A model generated the notes under the pieces. The model had not been told where the DNA came from. It saw only the letters and a program-made list of their open reading frames with translations, and did not search any database. A stretch of DNA of 18,744 nt, from the NCBI GenBank assembly GCA_958402795.1, contig CATXUX010000055.1:1-18744 (forward strand), written 5' to 3'. The stretch is from an uncultured Lachnospiraceae bacterium. Its GTDB lineage: Bacteria; Bacillota; Clostridia; Lachnospirales; Lachnospiraceae. Below are positions 1-8,477 of the stretch, piece after piece. Positions within the stretch are counted from its first letter, which is position 1; each line of letters opens with the position of its first letter. Made by a program: the position numbers and the translations under genes.

Positions 1-103
1 TCGTCCCCGCGGAACTGGTAATAGCCAGCAGCACGGCGTCCGCCCCGTCGGCGCCGTCATTCACCCTTACAAGTGTGATCGTCCCTTTTGCTTTTACTGC
101 CAC
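1..103 (-). CDS. Next tail-tip protein, N-terminal part (cut by window edge)
   Basis: A GTG at 103, four bases after the previous TGA and seven bases after a GAAGGG ribosome binding site, opens a frame that runs to the window edge. It gives MAVKAKGTITLVRVNDGADG then ADAVLLAITSSAGT. The start matches a common N-terminus of clostridial phage tail-tip proteins. It contains the same collagen-like G-A-D linker and the beginning of the same Ig-like module (AVLLAITSSAGT) seen in the two upstream genes. The full function cannot be read from 34 codons. Confidence 0.75.
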   Translation of the reverse strand, partial: MAVKAKGTITLVRVNDGADGADAVLLAITSSAGT

Positions 104-107
104 TGTA

Positions 108-1148
108 TCACCCTTCCAGCTGTGCCACGTATGTTGCCTTGTTTGCTACATCCCCTGCGGAGATCGTGAGCGTCTGCCCTGTTGCAACGGCCGTTGTGCC
201 GCCGTCCTTGTACCATTTGATCGTTCCCAGCGCCGTCAGCGCGCTGCCGGTCACCTCTGCCGCGCCCTTGTATACTCTGGCTGTCAGCGTGGTCGCGATG
301 GCCGTATTCTTGAAGATGGTACCGCCGGAAGATTCCACCACAAGTGCAAGGGCATCCGCGCCGTTTTTGCCGTTCGTGCCATTCGTTCCGTTTCTGGACA
401 CGCTGTATGCAGTCGTGGATTTCCCATCGCTGTAAGTGACTACGGTCTTCGTCCACAGATACTGCCCCGCCGATACTGTCGGGATCGCGGTGGTCCAGGT
501 CCCGGTCGGGGTTGTCGTCCCCGAAGAAGACGCCTGGTAAGTAACTTCGGTGCTTTTTACCGTCACACTGGTGCCGTTTGTCCCGTTTGCCGCACTCCGG
601 GACACGCTGTATGAGGTTGTGGACTTTCCGTCGCTGTAAGTGACAACAGTCTTTGTCCACAGATATTTTCCCGCCGCTACCGTCGGGATCGAGGTGGACC
701 ATGTTCCGGTCGGAGGTGTCGTGCCGGAATCCCCGACCTGGTAAGTCACGGCTGTACTGCTGATGCTGACACTGGTCCCGTTTGCCCCGTTTGCGCCCTT
801 AAAGGCGATCGAATAGCTGAACATCTTGTTGATCGTAATATCGCCGATCTGCACCGGGATCATGAATGACCCTGACGTTTTTAACGCGGACGTTGCCGTG
901 ATCGTAAGCGTCGGGGATGGCGACTTGCCGTCGCTTACGGCGCTGATCCCCGTGGGCGTGGATATCTCCCCCACGCTGCAGGCAACCTGCTCGCCGCCGC
1001 ACAGCGCCATGATCTGGCATGTCGTTGTCTGTGTGCCGTTTACGGCGTTCGTGGTTCCCAGGAACGTATAGTTATCGTTTGTCAGAATGACGGAATATCC
1101 GTCGGTCAGGTCTAACAGGTCTATCTGGTTACTTGCTTTTATTGCCAT
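108..1148 (-). CDS. Repeat-rich tail-tip/baseplate protein (putative host-binding)
   Basis: A 346-aa protein following Tal. Residues ~1-120 (MAIKASNQIDLLDLTDGYSV and onward) resemble the N-terminal attachment region of BppU-like or tail-fibre-like proteins in Firmicutes phages. Two tandem 61-residue modules follow at 124-184 and 192-252, offset by 68 residues. Both contain TGTW(S/T)T(S/A)IPTV, YLWTKTVVTYSDGKSTT and YSVSR. They are joined by GxNGTNG-type collagen-like linkers (118-125, 188-193, 254-265). Residues ~266-346 are an Ig-like module (GGTIFKNTAIATTLTARVYKG; IKWYKDGG) of the same type as in Tal. The ATG at 1148 has AAGGAG about eleven bases upstream. The organisation suggests a surface-exposed adhesin-like tip protein; the receptor is unknown. 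Confidence 0.8.
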   Translation of the reverse strand: MAIKASNQIDLLDLTDGYSVILTNDNYTFLGTTNAVNGTQTTTCQIMALCGGEQVACSVGEISTPTGISAVSDGKSPSPTLTITATSALKTSGSFMIPVQIGDITINKMFSYSIAFKGANGANGTSVSISSTAVTYQVGDSGTTPPTGTWSTSIPTVAAGKYLWTKTVVTYSDGKSTTSYSVSRSAANGTNGTSVTVKSTEVTYQASSSGTTTPTGTWTTAIPTVSAGQYLWTKTVVTYSDGKSTTAYSVSRNGTNGTNGKNGADALALVVESSGGTIFKNTAIATTLTARVYKGAAEVTGSALTALGTIKWYKDGGTTAVATGQTLTISAGDVANKATYVAQLEG

Positions 1149-1162
1149 ATTTTTATTTTCTC

Positions 1163-1188
1163 CTTATAAATTCAGCTTATAAATTCAG
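1163..1188 (-). repeat. 13-bp tandem duplication at the end of the Tal gene
   Basis: The plus-strand unit CTTATAAATTCAG occurs at 1163-1175 and again at 1176-1188. One copy contains the Tal TAA stop; the other lies between the stop and the AAGGAG of the next gene. It lengthens the intergenic spacer without altering either protein. Confidence 0.85.
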
Positions 1189-2964
1189 CATACAGTTGAA
1201 AGTTACTTTGTTATTTACGTCCTTCGGACTCACCGTAAAAATAAACCCGTTGTCCGATAACCGGGGATCTTCGGGGTCTATAGGAGAAAATTCCAGTTCC
1301 CCGACATTTTTGCATTCCCACCGGATATGCGCGCCGCTGCCGAAAACGTTGCGCAGTTCCTCCGACGTGTCGATCAGGGTGTCCCCCACGATCACGGATA
1401 CCGTCAGTATCGTGGAAACACCTGTGTTTTTGAAGGTATAGCCGTTCACGCTGCTTACCAGAAGCAGCACGGCATCTTTGCCGGCTTCCCCCGCGTCGCC
1501 CTTTTCTCCCTTCTCCCCGTCCAGGACGTCCACCACGGTCACTTCGCAGGATCCCCGCAGCGTCCCGTCACTTTCTGCCGCCTCAAACCGATAGACGGCT
1601 CTTCCGGTTATCGTGGATGCCTGGACAATCGTTTCTTTCCCCCGCGTAAGTTCTGCCCCGTCCTTCGTCCAGTCGATCACGAGTTCGTCCGTGACGTCCT
1701 TCCTCCCGTCCAGCACCCGTGCCGTGAGCGTGGTCTCGCCCTCCCCGTTTTTAAAAACCGTGCCGTTGGAAGATATGATGGAACACGCATACTGTTTGTT
1801 CTGCTCCTGCCATTCCCGCAGCTGTTCGGATACGGTTTTGGACGGGTTGCTTTTCAACAGCGTATAGTTTGCCAGGACTCCGGTATCTTCGCCTTTCACG
1901 GAATAATGGTTTGTCACGGACTGTACGCGTGCGGACAGATAGACCGGCTCTGCCGCTTTCTGGCTTGCGATCTGCACGGTATCGCCGACATCCGCCTGCA
2001 GGTCGTACAGCGACGCCTCATAGGATACCTTTTTCTCGTTCCGGCTTTTCAGTTCATTCAACCCCCGGTTGAACAGCTCCTGTGCCGAATCCGTGTCGTA
2101 CTCAAACGTGCCGTTGATGTACCCGTCAAACTCGCCCTGACCCTCGTAGTTGAATGCCCGGAACCGGGACCATTTGCTACGCGCGGTCCGGTCATAGATC
2201 CGGATGTGTCCTTTTGGTGAATAATAGCGGCCGTCGTCATATACAATGTCCGCCACCGTTACCCGCTGCTTTGTATCCGGATTTTCCTTCCCGTAGCACC
2301 GCAGGCAGGTACACAGATCCTCGATTGACTCGCTTCTTTGGAGGGCGGTCAGGTTGTCCTCATCAATGAACCGCTGCTGCGTCAGGTCTTCTCCCAACGT
2401 CTCGTAGACGTTGACGACCTGTTTCACGACTTTCGCGCCATCCAGAATGATCTCGAAATCGCACTCGGCATCAAAGGCATTCATGATCATGCCGACGCGT
2501 GCGAGCTGGCTGTCAGTATCGCTTTCATATTTCGTCGCCCGCTTCCGGTCCGCGATCTCATTGCGCCCCACCGTCCAGCCGGTATCCTCCAGCACCCGGT
2601 TCAGCGTTGCTTCCACCCCTTCTGGTTTCCCGGTCAGATCCCATGCGTTTGCGTCCTCGTTGATCAGGTCAATGCCGACGTCCTCGCAGTGCACGTCGAG
2701 CGTATCCTCCCCTTCCACGGTCATGATCGTATACAGGCGGTGTCTGCCGTACTTGTCCTTAAACGCGATGTAATTTCCACATGCGATATACTTTGCGTCT
2801 TCGTGTGAGGATATCGTCGAAAAGTCATACATCCCGGTCGCCACGTGGTTCGTGATGGAGATCTCCTGCCCGCCGCTGCTGTCGTCAATGGGAAGGCTCC
2901 CGGGCGAATCTGTGGACGGATAGCACAGCACGTGCATATCCCGCCCGATTATCTGCCATTCCAT
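1177..2964 (-). CDS. Tail tip/Tal protein with Ig-like and collagen-like C-terminus
   Basis: A 595-aa protein. Residues ~1-375 are a phage tail-tip (Tal, gp27-like/prophage endopeptidase tail) domain: MEWQIIGRDMHVLCYPSTDS, the LYTIMTVEGEDTLDVHCEDVGIDL stretch (77-100) and SYEASLYDLQADVGDTVQIAS (314-334) are typical. A short coiled linker (EQLREWQEQNKQ) leads to an Ig-like module (about 394-478: SIISSNGTVFKN, TTLTARVLDG, WTKDG). A collagen-like GEKGEKGDAGEAGKDA (483-498) and a second Ig-like module (about 500-595: LLVSSVNGYTFKN, IRWECKN) follow. No peptidase or lysozyme active site was found, so cell-wall cleavage is not supported. ATG 2964 follows the Dit stop by four bases; AAAGGTGG is somewhat far upstream. 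The C-terminal modules probably extend the tip toward the host surface. Confidence 0.88.
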   Translation of the reverse strand: MEWQIIGRDMHVLCYPSTDSPGSLPIDDSSGGQEISITNHVATGMYDFSTISSHEDAKYIACGNYIAFKDKYGRHRLYTIMTVEGEDTLDVHCEDVGIDLINEDANAWDLTGKPEGVEATLNRVLEDTGWTVGRNEIADRKRATKYESDTDSQLARVGMIMNAFDAECDFEIILDGAKVVKQVVNVYETLGEDLTQQRFIDEDNLTALQRSESIEDLCTCLRCYGKENPDTKQRVTVADIVYDDGRYYSPKGHIRIYDRTARSKWSRFRAFNYEGQGEFDGYINGTFEYDTDSAQELFNRGLNELKSRNEKKVSYEASLYDLQADVGDTVQIASQKAAEPVYLSARVQSVTNHYSVKGEDTGVLANYTLLKSNPSKTVSEQLREWQEQNKQYACSIISSNGTVFKNGEGETTLTARVLDGRKDVTDELVIDWTKDGAELTRGKETIVQASTITGRAVYRFEAAESDGTLRGSCEVTVVDVLDGEKGEKGDAGEAGKDAVLLLVSSVNGYTFKNTGVSTILTVSVIVGDTLIDTSEELRNVFGSGAHIRWECKNVGELEFSPIDPEDPRLSDNGFIFTVSPKDVNNKVTFNCMLNL

Positions 2965-2968
2965 GTTT

Positions 2969-4507
2969 TTACAGCCACCTTTCTCTGTATGTTACTTTTA
3001 CCTCCGGGATTTCCGCCCAGTCCGACACTGCGATCTTCAGGTCATGCGTCCCCGGCGGGAGCAGGAACGGCCGGCTCCCGATGTCCACACGGTCCCAGTC
3101 CTTAATGTCATTGATATACAACTCGTTTTTTTCGCTGTCCAGCTCCACGACATCTCCCCCGCTCAGGAAGTTCGGGATGTCCACATAATACTGCACGTTG
3201 TGCTTCGTGACATTCATCGCACGGATCAGGTTGTTCCGGATCCCCGCATAGCTCTTATATGCTGCACAGTACCATGTGACTTTCCGCAGCTGTGCAGCCG
3301 CCCTCTTTGCGGTAAAGGTTTTCTTGATCCCGGCATAGCTGAATGATACCGTGATCTTGGATCCGGTCTTTTCGACGATGACAATCGGACCGGCATCGCC
3401 GCGCCCGGTCACGTAAAACTTCTGCGTCTCTTTCGTGTCCCACGTCCGCTTGTCACCAATGTAGACAACCATGTCAGACCGCTGGTTCACGGAGTTGTTA
3501 TCCTCGAACACGACGGAACAGATGATGTCATCGTTCTCATCGGAAAACGTCACTGAATTATGCCCGATCTGCTTGCCCGCCCCGCTTCCTTCGCCGTCCG
3601 TATTGAAATCGAACCGCCACTCCGCTTTCCAGTTGACCGGATAATTTCCCTGGCTGTCCGCCGGTACGATCTTTGTAAGCGCCGGCCCGTGCCAGGAATC
3701 GCCGGTGCCGTAGCCGGACGCTTTTACGTACCCCTCGTTGCCGGTCTCTTTGACATAAGTTACCGTACCGGTCTGCTTCCGGACCGGCGTCACCGGCGGC
3801 GTCACCCCCTGGTTTAGCAGCCATCCTCTGTCTGCGGTAAAATGGTCGTCAAACAACTTCTCCGACCGTTCGCGCGTCTCCCCGTCCACCTCTTCCGGGT
3901 TCCCGACCTGGTAGAAACGGTCGTCCAGCACAAGGCCCAGGTATCCGTTTTCCGATTTCATTGTCGCGCTAACATTTAGAAAGGCAGCTTCTGTTGCGTC
4001 ATTTGTCAGCTCTATCGTATCCGTATATCCGCTTCCGCTTTTGTTTGTCACATACTTTAGTGTAGTGGAATACTTAAACGGATCCGCACAATAAAAGTCT
4101 ATACTGCTGACTACCTGATTCCGTCCCGGATCCACTTCGCGGGCATCCGCTTTCGTCCCGATAAAATATTTATCCGGCTCGTCATTAAAAATCAGTTCTG
4201 CATTTTCTGCGTCCAGCACTCCGCATAATTTGTTATACGCTACCCGGAACGCCGTGGCATTCTCCGCAACAAGCTGGTACGTGACCGTGATTGTCCGTGA
4301 CGGGTGCCGTTTCCCCTGATATCTGCTTCCATCCGCCAGTCCGACCTGCTGGCTGATGATTTCACTCTCGAGCAGTTCGCGGCCGGTCACATACAGCGTT
4401 CGGTATCCCGGTATGATGTCCTCCAGCCATTCCCCGTTAAACCGCAGCGCTTCGGAGGGCAGTAAGGCACTGTCCGGCTGTTCTGTTGTATTTACAAATT
4501 TATACAT
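2969..4507 (-). CDS. Distal tail protein (Dit), enlarged form
   Basis: A 512-aa baseplate hub protein. Residues ~1-150 match the Dit N-terminal domain of the SPP1 gp19.1 type (FNGEWLEDIIPGYRTLYVTG; LADGSRYQGKRHPSRTITVTYQL; FYCADPFKYSTT). A classical Dit is about 250 residues. Here residues ~215-435 form an extra beta-rich block (WHGPALTKIV, WKAEWRFDFNTDG, DIICSVVFEDNN, KITVSFSYAGIKKTF) resembling a carbohydrate-binding sandwich, after which the Dit core resumes (DVVELDSEKNELYINDI, PPGTHDLKIAVS). Such evolved Dits help bind host saccharides. The ATG at 4507 has AGGAGGG seven bases upstream and overlaps the tape measure stop by eight bases. The Dit call is strong; the binding role of the insert is inference. 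Confidence 0.9.
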   Translation of the reverse strand: MYKFVNTTEQPDSALLPSEALRFNGEWLEDIIPGYRTLYVTGRELLESEIISQQVGLADGSRYQGKRHPSRTITVTYQLVAENATAFRVAYNKLCGVLDAENAELIFNDEPDKYFIGTKADAREVDPGRNQVVSSIDFYCADPFKYSTTLKYVTNKSGSGYTDTIELTNDATEAAFLNVSATMKSENGYLGLVLDDRFYQVGNPEEVDGETRERSEKLFDDHFTADRGWLLNQGVTPPVTPVRKQTGTVTYVKETGNEGYVKASGYGTGDSWHGPALTKIVPADSQGNYPVNWKAEWRFDFNTDGEGSGAGKQIGHNSVTFSDENDDIICSVVFEDNNSVNQRSDMVVYIGDKRTWDTKETQKFYVTGRGDAGPIVIVEKTGSKITVSFSYAGIKKTFTAKRAAAQLRKVTWYCAAYKSYAGIRNNLIRAMNVTKHNVQYYVDIPNFLSGGDVVELDSEKNELYINDIKDWDRVDIGSRPFLLPPGTHDLKIAVSDWAEIPEVKVTYRERWL

Positions 4508-7500
4508 AGTCTGCCCTCCTGTCTGACCTGATGCCGTTTTTTCTGTCTTTGCGATGTTTCAGCTTGTCCAGTTCCTCCTGCGTGTACGTCACTGTACTCC
4601 GGGCAAATTCACGCCCGTCGATATACAGCGGCGCAACAATTGTGTACGTGGGCGATGTATCTCTGTCTTCACCGGCGTACCTGTATGATGTATCCGGCGT
4701 ATAGCTGCTTACTGCCGCAAAGCTCCGCGCGATCTCTCCGGATGGCACAGCCGCCTCTGCAAGTTCTTCGCCGGCAGCTTCTACATCATGGATATAGTCC
4801 AGTAACCCGATCACAAATCCTTCCGTAGTAAACTGACCGGTCTTTTTTGTCACACGGGACGGACTGCCTACTTCCAGTGCTTTATCCATTGTGGCGGCCA
4901 CTTTGTTCGCCAGGCGGTCTGCCGCTGCAATTGCGGCCCCTGCTCCCGCGTTAATACCGTTTGCCAGTCCGATAGAGGCGTAATACCCACTATTGTACAT
5001 ACGACCTCTCAATCCGGAAGTTGCATTTACAATTCGATTGCTTCCGCTTTTGGCATAAGCTACTGCTCTATTCATTCCGCTGTTTATCGCATTCTCAAAC
5101 TGGTTCATGCCGGTTACTGCATTTTGCTTCACCTTGTTCATTCCGCTCCTGACTGTATCAGAAGTCCGCGCCATGCCGCTTTGTGCCGCTGAAGCCATTC
5201 CGGAAAATGCATTTTCTGACACAGAGGCAATGTCCGCGCTGTCGAACGCAGTTCGCACCGCTTCCACAACGCTGCCCGCCATAGAAGATGCCGCTTGTAT
5301 CGCTGCGTTTCCATCAGAAAGTCCCTGCGCAAGTCCGGCCACCATATTGTTTCCAAGTTCAATGAATGCCGTTGCAGGAGAACCTTCCCCGACTGCTTCA
5401 CCCGCCGCATTACGGGTATCGGTTGTCATATTTGCCCCTGCGTCCTGAACCGTACTGCTTCCGCTTACGATTCCTTCCGCAACTCCTCCGTCTATCCCGG
5501 TTTCGCCGAGAGAAGTCCAGTCGGTTGCTTCGATCCTCTCCCTCAAAGACGACTCTGTGTCATCTATCATTCCTGCAACTGCGTCCGGAATTTCATTACT
5601 GTCTACTCCCAACGACCGGAGCAACGCGTCTTTCGCAACTGTACCGCCGCCGTCAAATGTCGTGGCCAGAGTCGCCAGCTGTTCATCGCTGGCCGTCACC
5701 AGCGCCGCCACATATCCCGCTCCTTCCGGACCCATATCCGCCATATCGTCCAGCAATCCCTGCGACAGTCCCAGATTGTCAAAGCGATCACGCAGAGCCT
5801 CCATATTGCTTCCCCAGTCAGAAATGACCTGCTGATTTTTCTGGACGTTCTGGATCATCTGGTCCACGGATACGGTCTGCTCATCTGACAAAGTATTAAA
5901 CATGTCTCTCGCTTGCTCTGCGTATCCCTGCCATGCATTTTGCAGTGTGTTTACCGTTTCCTGATTCGCCTCCGACAGATCCGATAGCTGTACTGTCTGA
6001 TTCGCTATACTCTCCGCAAGAGCTGACTGCTGCTCCGCCTGACTTTCCGTGACAGCTGCCGCCTGTGCCGCCTGGCATGCAGTAACCGTTTCCGTCGCTT
6101 CCTGTTCTTGCTCCGCCAGAGATTTCTTTTCTGCTTTCAGCTTCTTTACTTCTTCCGCCTGAGTTGCGTATGCGGCAGAGGTTCCAAGCGAGACCTGCCC
6201 GGTCGTCTCCGCTTCCTCATAATACATTTTCTCGATCTCTGCCAGCTGCTTCTCCGCTTCACTGAGACTATCCATGACACTCTGCTGTTTTTTCAGGATA
6301 TCATTTCGCTGTTCGATTGCAGACGATGCTTCTTCTTCCGCCTTATAAGCCGACGCCTTCTTCTCTAACGCATCTGCCGACATATTCAGCAGTCCCGTCT
6401 CCTCATCGTAAGCAAGGTTCAGACCGTCGATCGCGCCGTTCAGTGATGCGACGTTTGCTTTCAATGTTGCTGTCTCATCTGCGCTCCGATCGGTCTTGCC
6501 CGCAAGCTGCGCTGTTTCACCCGCAAGTTCAACGACTGCATCTGTGGTCTGTTCTATTTCTTTTTTGGAACTGTCATATGCGCTCTTGCTTTCCTCCAAA
6601 GAATCCATTAGTTCTTTATTCTTATTCTTCGCTTTCCGCATAGAAGACCATAGAGACTCTTCCGCACCGGATAGTTTTTCCGCCGCCGTAGCCACGCCCA
6701 CGAGAACGGTTGTCAGGATAGCTGCGGCTGTAATCACTGTGCCGATAGGGTTCGCCGACATCGCAGCATTCCATGCCAACTGCCCGGCTTCCGCCAGCGT
6801 ATACTTGCCGGATAAGACGCCGAGAAGAGCGCTTTTTGCGGCAATCTGAATATTGTTGACCTCTGCTGCATCCGCACCCGCTTTTTCCGCTGCAGCACTC
6901 ATTTCTTCCGCATGGGTAGACGCTTCCGTTGCAATTGTCTCCATTCGTTCTGCTTCTGCTTTCGCCCTCGATGCCGACGATGCTTTCATGTCTGCCTCTT
7001 CCTGCGCCTTTGTTGCCCTGGCATTCAATTCATCAGCCTTCGCCGCCGCTTTGTCAGCAGCTTCCTGCTTTTTCACTGCTTCGGTCTTTGCTTGCCCCGC
7101 ACCTGCCGCCTTTTCCCATGCCTTCTTCTGTAACTCCGTTGCTTTGGCATCCGCCTCGGCAGCCTTCGCCGCCGCTTTGTCAGCAGCTTCCTGCTTTTTT
7201 AACGCCTGCGTCAACTTTGACTGTGCGTTTTTTGCAGCATTTGAAGCAGCGTTCTGCGCGTTTGCCGCATCTACAGCAAGCTTTTTTGCCTCTGTCTGTG
7301 CCTTGATGGCAGCGGCATCAATATCCCGCGCTTTTGCCATTTTTCTCTCAGCTATCTCTGCACTCAAAACAGCGGATTCCTGTGCGGCGGTCGCCTGAGC
7401 CGCAAGGTCTGTCGCATTCTGTATTCCATACAGGCGGTCCACAGATTTTTCCATGTCCTTCTGGAATTTTTCATGTTTATCTTCCATGTCCATTGCCACT

Positions 7501-8477
7501 TTATATGCCGCAAATCCGGCAGCAGCAGTACCGAGTGTCGGTACAAGCACATCAAGGCTGTTTGCAAGCATCTCTGCGCCGTCCGCGGCATGCGCAAACC
7601 CCACGTTAATCTTTGCAGTTGCGCTCTCTACGATTCCCTGGAATCCCGGCAGTCCATTGTTCTCCAGCGCATCATTCGTGGAGCGTATCACATTCTCCAT
7701 GCCACGTACTACTGCGGTTTTCATATTCGCAACAGACGTAGAAATACCGCCGGATGCACTCTGCGCTGCTTCGCTGAAAGCAGTGATTGACACCGTTCCG
7801 TTCTGGTCCAAGTTAATCCACGCATCAATAAACTGATCTGTGGTAAAGATTCCGTCGTTCAACGCATCCCTGAGGTCATTTGCTGCCGCGCTTTCACCCA
7901 GCATGGATTTCGCCACGGCATCCAACAATCCGGGGCAGTTCTGGTTGAGGATCTTCCATGACTGTAGGTCATACGTTCCGGTCGAAATCATCTGGTTCAA
8001 CTGCTCCTGACAGCTTGCCGCCTTCTCCGCCGATGCCCCATAAGCGATTGCGCCGTCGTTGATTGCAAGATACAAATCGGTCGCCTTGTCAAGGTCACCA
8101 GTAGCAAGCGCCCACTGTTTCGTATATGTAGCAGCATCGTCCAATGCAGTCGGAAGTCCAGTAATCCCGTCTGACAGTTTGTCCAAGGATTCTCCGGCCT
8201 CCTCCGCTGTATACCCAAGGTTCTGCATGACCTTTGGATATTGGTTTAATGTATCAAATCTGCTGACCGCCCCGTCCAGGGAATTCACGAGGATATCTGC
8301 CGCTTTGGAAACAACCTTGAACGCTCCCGCACCTTTCATGATATCCATAAGACTCGCGGACGTTTTCTCGCTTGCGCTATCGAGATCACCCAGCGTATCC
8401 ACCGCGCCGAGCATCTTGTCTGTAAAGTTTTTGTCCGACACACTTAACACGGCCTTTACGCTGTAACTATCGCTCAC
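4500..8477 (-). CDS. Tape measure protein
   Basis: A 1325-aa protein that sets tail length; at about 1.5 angstroms per residue it predicts a tail near 200 nm. The N-terminal third resembles the tape-measure domain (KAADILVNSLDGAVSRFDTLNQYPK, MISTGTYDLQSWKILNQNCPG, GIFTTDQFIDAWI). Residues ~370-550 are an alanine-rich coiled coil with repeated KKQEAADKAAAKA. A hydrophobic segment follows (about 567-599; NPIGTVITAAAILTTVLVGVATAA), then another coiled coil (about 600-830). The C-terminus has the recurring family motif EVGSPSRVTKKTGQFTTEGFVIGLL (about 1200-1226). The start is GTG 8477, overlapping the previous TGA as GTGA, with AAGGAGGGG about ten bases upstream. Its stop lies inside the next gene. 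No lysozyme or peptidase motif was seen. Confidence 0.95.
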   Translation of the reverse strand: MSDSYSVKAVLSVSDKNFTDKMLGAVDTLGDLDSASEKTSASLMDIMKGAGAFKVVSKAADILVNSLDGAVSRFDTLNQYPKVMQNLGYTAEEAGESLDKLSDGITGLPTALDDAATYTKQWALATGDLDKATDLYLAINDGAIAYGASAEKAASCQEQLNQMISTGTYDLQSWKILNQNCPGLLDAVAKSMLGESAAANDLRDALNDGIFTTDQFIDAWINLDQNGTVSITAFSEAAQSASGGISTSVANMKTAVVRGMENVIRSTNDALENNGLPGFQGIVESATAKINVGFAHAADGAEMLANSLDVLVPTLGTAAAGFAAYKVAMDMEDKHEKFQKDMEKSVDRLYGIQNATDLAAQATAAQESAVLSAEIAERKMAKARDIDAAAIKAQTEAKKLAVDAANAQNAASNAAKNAQSKLTQALKKQEAADKAAAKAAEADAKATELQKKAWEKAAGAGQAKTEAVKKQEAADKAAAKADELNARATKAQEEADMKASSASRAKAEAERMETIATEASTHAEEMSAAAEKAGADAAEVNNIQIAAKSALLGVLSGKYTLAEAGQLAWNAAMSANPIGTVITAAAILTTVLVGVATAAEKLSGAEESLWSSMRKAKNKNKELMDSLEESKSAYDSSKKEIEQTTDAVVELAGETAQLAGKTDRSADETATLKANVASLNGAIDGLNLAYDEETGLLNMSADALEKKASAYKAEEEASSAIEQRNDILKKQQSVMDSLSEAEKQLAEIEKMYYEEAETTGQVSLGTSAAYATQAEEVKKLKAEKKSLAEQEQEATETVTACQAAQAAAVTESQAEQQSALAESIANQTVQLSDLSEANQETVNTLQNAWQGYAEQARDMFNTLSDEQTVSVDQMIQNVQKNQQVISDWGSNMEALRDRFDNLGLSQGLLDDMADMGPEGAGYVAALVTASDEQLATLATTFDGGGTVAKDALLRSLGVDSNEIPDAVAGMIDDTESSLRERIEATDWTSLGETGIDGGVAEGIVSGSSTVQDAGANMTTDTRNAAGEAVGEGSPATAFIELGNNMVAGLAQGLSDGNAAIQAASSMAGSVVEAVRTAFDSADIASVSENAFSGMASAAQSGMARTSDTVRSGMNKVKQNAVTGMNQFENAINSGMNRAVAYAKSGSNRIVNATSGLRGRMYNSGYYASIGLANGINAGAGAAIAAADRLANKVAATMDKALEVGSPSRVTKKTGQFTTEGFVIGLLDYIHDVEAAGEELAEAAVPSGEIARSFAAVSSYTPDTSYRYAGEDRDTSPTYTIVAPLYIDGREFARSTVTYTQEELDKLKHRKDRKNGIRSDRRADYV
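7034..7199 (-). repeat. Two identical 40-bp direct repeats in the tape measure coiled coil
   Basis: Positions 7034-7073 and 7160-7199 are identical over 40 bases. They encode KKQEAADKAAAKA at residues ~426-440 and ~468-481. The spacing of 126 bases is 42 codons, exactly six heptads, so the coiled-coil register is kept. This looks like a recent internal duplication, which would lengthen the tail by about 6 nm per 42-residue unit if the scaling rule holds. Confidence 0.85.

Noticed and set aside
1..1148. Diversity-generating retroelement target in the tail-tip genes
   Set aside because: No reverse transcriptase, template repeat or adenine-biased variable repeat was seen; the repeats are ordinary in-frame protein modules.
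1327..2220. Plus-strand open frame (297 codons) opposite the Tal gene
   Set aside because: Antisense shadow of a GC-rich gene; composition is unlike the genuine proteins and there is no start context.
1177..2964. Cell-wall peptidase or lysozyme activity in Tal
   Set aside because: The C-terminal part consists of Ig-like and collagen-like modules; no NlpC/P60, CHAP, M23 or lysozyme catalytic motif is visible.
6853..7398. Plus-strand Ala/Ser-rich open frame opposite the tape measure coiled coil
   Set aside because: A product of the alanine- and lysine-rich repeats read in reverse; no independent gene evidence.
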